A stretch of DNA of 14,582 bases, taken from the NCBI GenBank assembly GCA_023392995.1, contig JAEWMZ010000236.1, positions 1 to 14,582 of the forward strand, in the 5' to 3' direction. The notes below the pieces were generated by a model that saw only the letters and a list, made by a program, of their open reading frames with translations, was not told the origin of the DNA and ran no database searches. Below, one piece after another: positions 11,901 to 14,582 of the stretch (position 1 is its first letter; each line of letters begins with the position of its first letter). A program made the translations under genes and the position numbers. The DNA comes from Bacillota bacterium. GTDB taxonomy: Bacteria > Bacillota > Clostridia > Lachnospirales > Lachnospiraceae.

Positions 11901-14432
11901 ATGACAAGGAAGGAATTTTTGGATTTCGTCCAATCAAGAATTGTTATTTTGGATGGTTCTACAGGAAGGAATCTGCAAGAACGAGGAATGCCGTCAGGTG
12001 TATGCCCAGAGGATTGGATGCTTAAGAATCCACAGGTGCTAATCGGCTTGCAAAAGGAATTTTTAGAGGCCGGGACGGATATCTTGTTTGCCCCAACCTT
12101 TACGGCTAACCGAGTTAAGCTGGCTGAATATGGGTTGGAGAAGCAGATCGCTGAGGTGAATAAAGGACTGGTTGGCTTGTCCAGGAAGGCAATAGAAGAA
12201 TACCGGAAAGCGAACAATGACCAGAGAGACATATACATTGCCGCGGATATCACAATGACCGGGGAACAGGTAGCACCCCTTGGAACTATGGAATTCGAGG
12301 ATTTAATTGATATTTATAAAGAACAGCTGGGATATATGATTACAGAAGGAGTGGATCTCATTGTAGTAGAGACTATGATGAGCCTGCAGGAGTGCAGGGC
12401 AGCGTTAATTGCTGCAAAGGAAATCTGTGAGCTGCCGGTAATGATCTCTCTTACCTTTGATGAAAGCGGAAGAACCCTGTTTGGTACAGATCCCAAAACA
12501 GCAATTCTTGTATTACAGAGTATGGGAGCCGCTGCTGTGGGAGTGAACTGCTCCACCGGACCGGATAAAATGGAAAAGATTATCCGTGAAATGAAGGAAT
12601 ATGCTTATATTCCTGTTCTGGCAAAGCCCAATGCCGGAATTCCGAAGCTGGTCGGGAAGGAAACGGTATTTCCATTAAAGGCGGAGGAGTTCGCCGTTCA
12701 GATGGTGAAGCTGGTGGAAGCCGGAGCAAATATCGTTGGAGGGTGCTGCGGTACAACCCCAAGACATATGGAACTCCTGGTACAAGCTGTGAAGAACTTA
12801 AAACCGGTTCCGGTAAGTACGAAGCATACCAGAGCACTAACGACGGAGCGTAATACGGTTGAAATCCCCCTGGATGGAAGATTTATGATTGTGGGTGAAC
12901 GAATTAATCCAACCGGAAAAAAAGCACTGCAGGCAGAACTTCGGGAGGGAAGCCTGGATTTAGTGACCCAGATGGCGGAAGAACAGGCGGAGTTAGGTGC
13001 TGATATTTTAGATATTAATATGGGAATGAACGGCATTGATGAAGAGGCAATGATGCTGGAAGTGATACAGGAAGTACTTCAGGTAGCCAAGTTACCCTTA
13101 TGCATTGATTCAAGTCATGTATCGGTAATCGAAGCTGCTCTTAGAATTTATCCGGGAAGAGCCTTGATTAATTCCATTTCCTTAGAAAAAGAAAAATTTG
13201 AAAAGTTAATTCCCATTGCTAAAAAATACGGTGCGATGTTTATTCTGCTGCCCCTTTCCGATCAGGGGCTGCCCAAAGATATGGCAGAGAAAAAACAGAT
13301 TATAGGTACAGTGTTAGACCGCGCTTTGAAGCTTGGTTTAACAAAAGAGGACATTATTATTGATGGACTTGTAAATACGATCGGAGCCAATAAAAATGCG
13401 GCATTGGAAGCGATTCAGACCATCCGCTATTGTAAGGAGGAGCTGGGAATTGCAACGATAGTGGGGCTGTCCAACATATCCTTCGGACTGCCGGAGCGTC
13501 AATTTGTTAATAGTACCTTTTTGGCCTTTGCAATTCAGGCAGGACTTACTATGGCAATCGCAAATCCGTCCCAGGATATGCTGGTGAATTCTGCCCTGGC
13601 GGCTGATTTATTGTTAGGTGAAGAGGATGCTGCCGAGAGGTATATTGCCCGTGTAACGGCCAGACCGTCAAGGGCACCCATATCATCAACTGCCCCAGGG
13701 AACGGGGGAACTCAGGCAGCAACAAATACTGCATCTAAGCAAAGCGAAGCGGATAGTCAAACGCTTGGTGCGGAGCGAATCGGTTTTGAACAGAAGGGAG
13801 AATATCGTCAAGCGGTATTCAACGCTGTAGTAAAGGGAAATAAGAAAAACATCCTGTCCTTAGTGGATCAAGTATTGGAGGAAGGGAATTCTCCTGCCTC
13901 TATCATTGAGGAAACCTTAATTCCCGCTATCAATGAGGTGGGTGAGCTCTATGACCGCCAGATTTATTTCCTTCCCCAGCTGATTGGCGGTGCAGAAGTA
14001 ATGAAGCGGGCGATTGATTACCTTGAGCCCATGCTGAAAAAAGAGGATTCCTCTAAGAGTAGAATAACAATTGTAATTGCTACAGTGGCCGGAGATATCC
14101 ATGATATAGGCAAGAATCTGGTAACTCTGATGCTGAAAAACTATGGATTTCGTGTGATTGATCTGGGAAAGGATGTAGCTACGGAGAAGATTCTCCAGGT
14201 TGCAAAGGAGGAGAAAGCAGACATTATTGCTCTCTCAGCTCTCATGACAACAACGATGATGGAGATGAAAAATGTAGTTATAAAAGCGAAAGAGCAAGGA
14301 CTAACGGCAAAGATTATGATTGGTGGCGCTGTTGTAACCCAAAGCTACTGTGAGGAAATTGGAGCAGATGGTTATTCTGAGGATGCACAGGCTGCGGTCG
14401 GCCTGGTGAAAAGGCTTATGGGCTTAGTGTGA
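11901..14432 (+). CDS. metH: Cobalamin-dependent methionine synthase without the reactivation domain
   Basis: Protein of 843 aa; ATG 11901 is preceded by GGAGGAGGT. Domains in order: homocysteine-binding barrel (about 1-300) with zinc ligands Cys217, Cys282 and Cys283 (GVNC, GGCCGTTP); pterin-binding barrel (about 325-575) starting FMIVGERINPTGKK and including LDINMGMNG; a low-complexity Ala/Ser/Thr/Pro/Gly linker (about 585-625); the helical cap (about 630-710); and a B12-binding Rossmann domain (about 720-843) with GDIHDIGKN, whose His734 should be the lower cobalt ligand, and the conserved Ser779. It transfers the methyl group of 5-methyl-tetrahydrofolate to homocysteine through methylcobalamin. 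The fourth E. coli domain, which binds AdoMet and reactivates oxidised cobalamin, is missing (843 against about 1,227 aa). This short form is usual in Clostridia and Thermotoga, where a separate activation protein is thought to serve; none is in this window. The gene is co-transcribed with the yitJ-like gene. Confidence 0.95.
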   Translation: MTRKEFLDFVQSRIVILDGSTGRNLQERGMPSGVCPEDWMLKNPQVLIGLQKEFLEAGTDILFAPTFTANRVKLAEYGLEKQIAEVNKGLVGLSRKAIEEYRKANNDQRDIYIAADITMTGEQVAPLGTMEFEDLIDIYKEQLGYMITEGVDLIVVETMMSLQECRAALIAAKEICELPVMISLTFDESGRTLFGTDPKTAILVLQSMGAAAVGVNCSTGPDKMEKIIREMKEYAYIPVLAKPNAGIPKLVGKETVFPLKAEEFAVQMVKLVEAGANIVGGCCGTTPRHMELLVQAVKNLKPVPVSTKHTRALTTERNTVEIPLDGRFMIVGERINPTGKKALQAELREGSLDLVTQMAEEQAELGADILDINMGMNGIDEEAMMLEVIQEVLQVAKLPLCIDSSHVSVIEAALRIYPGRALINSISLEKEKFEKLIPIAKKYGAMFILLPLSDQGLPKDMAEKKQIIGTVLDRALKLGLTKEDIIIDGLVNTIGANKNAALEAIQTIRYCKEELGIATIVGLSNISFGLPERQFVNSTFLAFAIQAGLTMAIANPSQDMLVNSALAADLLLGEEDAAERYIARVTARPSRAPISSTAPGNGGTQAATNTASKQSEADSQTLGAERIGFEQKGEYRQAVFNAVVKGNKKNILSLVDQVLEEGNSPASIIEETLIPAINEVGELYDRQIYFLPQLIGGAEVMKRAIDYLEPMLKKEDSSKSRITIVIATVAGDIHDIGKNLVTLMLKNYGFRVIDLGKDVATEKILQVAKEEKADIIALSALMTTTMMEMKNVVIKAKEQGLTAKIMIGGAVVTQSYCEEIGADGYSEDAQAAVGLVKRLMGLV

Positions 14433-14450
14433 AATGCAGAGCATTTCACA
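14428..14450 (+). terminator. Perfect hairpin over the metH stop codon
   Basis: TGTGAAATGC (14428-14437) and GCATTTCACA (14441-14450) form a perfect 10-bp stem with a 3-nt loop, including the TGA stop at 14430-14432. No T-run follows (TCCAACACCC), so it is not a standard intrinsic terminator; it may protect the 3' end of the transcript. A second weak stem (CCGC/GCGG near 14459-14471) lies after it. Confidence 0.45.
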
Positions 14451-14482
14451 TCCAACACCCGCGACCTGCGGATGAATGATCG

Positions 14483-14582
14483 TTAGTTAGAATTTACGAT
14501 ATAAATTCCACTGCAAACAAGAATTAATGCCAGCAGATTATTCCAGGTAAATAATAGGTCACCAAGGAATAAAGCAGATAAA
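14483..14582 (-). CDS. C-terminal end of a probable EamA/DMT-type transporter (partial)
   Basis: The last 32 codons of a gene entering from the right edge on -, stop TAA at 14483-14485. The residues LSALFLGDLLFTWNNLLALI followed by LVCSGIYIVNSN fit the final helix pair of EamA/DMT-family permeases, which typically end with a short acidic turn (LGE/LGD), a helix, then GxxL(I/V)xxGxYxxN. Such proteins export or import small metabolites across the inner membrane; the substrate cannot be inferred. It is convergent with metH, 50 nt away. The call rests on a short tail, so the family is only likely. Confidence 0.6.
   Translation of the reverse strand, partial: LSALFLGDLLFTWNNLLALILVCSGIYIVNSN

Noticed and set aside
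11813..12253. 146-codon open frame on - over the yitJ/metH junction
   Set aside because: Antisense shadow of two strongly supported genes.

Overview
The window looks like a chromosomal segment of a low-GC, anaerobic Firmicute, most likely a Clostridia/Lachnospiraceae-type organism. The reasons are AT-rich intergenic DNA, strong AGGAGG-type ribosome binding sites, near-consensus sigma-A promoters, and gene types typical of that group (a MetF fusion of the B. subtilis YitJ type beside a short MetH, DUF4190 and DUF2752 membrane proteins, a two-helix PAS-GGDEF-EAL protein). This taxonomic call is inference. No rRNA, tRNA, CRISPR array, transposase or phage gene was seen.

Layout. 1-2640: a PEP-synthase-like / rifampicin-phosphotransferase-like protein on + with a clear terminator; its frame stays open to the window edge. 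2730-3120: two tiny genes on - (50 and 71 codons), too short or too unusual to name. 3180-3269: a MITE-like element with 21-bp perfect inverted arms. 3399-5771: a consensus promoter, a membrane-bound PAS-GGDEF-EAL cyclic-di-GMP protein and its terminator. 5871-7278: on -, a 55-aa small protein preceded by a glycosyltransferase family 2/GtrA fusion. 7381-8089: an Hsp20 small heat-shock gene with a 27-bp palindrome over its promoter, followed by a run of 15-17-nt repeats and a terminator. 8090-9970: an unassigned intergenic block, a Q/N-rich DUF4190 protein on +, a long imperfect hairpin, a convergent DUF2752 protein on -, and another intergenic block. 9971-14450: a methionine operon on +, yitJ-like (homocysteine S-methyltransferase + methylenetetrahydrofolate reductase) then metH. 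14483-14582: the 3' end of a probable EamA/DMT-type transporter on -.

How the genes work together. Only the last two complete genes form an obvious pathway: the MetF domain makes 5-methyl-tetrahydrofolate, and MetH passes the methyl group through cobalamin to homocysteine. MetH lacks the C-terminal AdoMet reactivation domain of the E. coli enzyme, so reactivation must come from elsewhere. The rest is a patchwork of single genes or gene pairs, each with its own promoter or terminator: second-messenger signalling, heat shock, cell-surface glycosylation and small membrane proteins.

No convincing new multi-gene system (defence, toxin-antitoxin, biosynthetic cluster) is visible. The least explained items are the in-frame open region at the left edge, the two small-ORF loci, the two large hairpin elements that share a GCCCGAAGG word in their apical regions, the hsp20 operator palindrome, and the repeat run that opens as a Lys/Tyr-rich micro-ORF right after hsp20.
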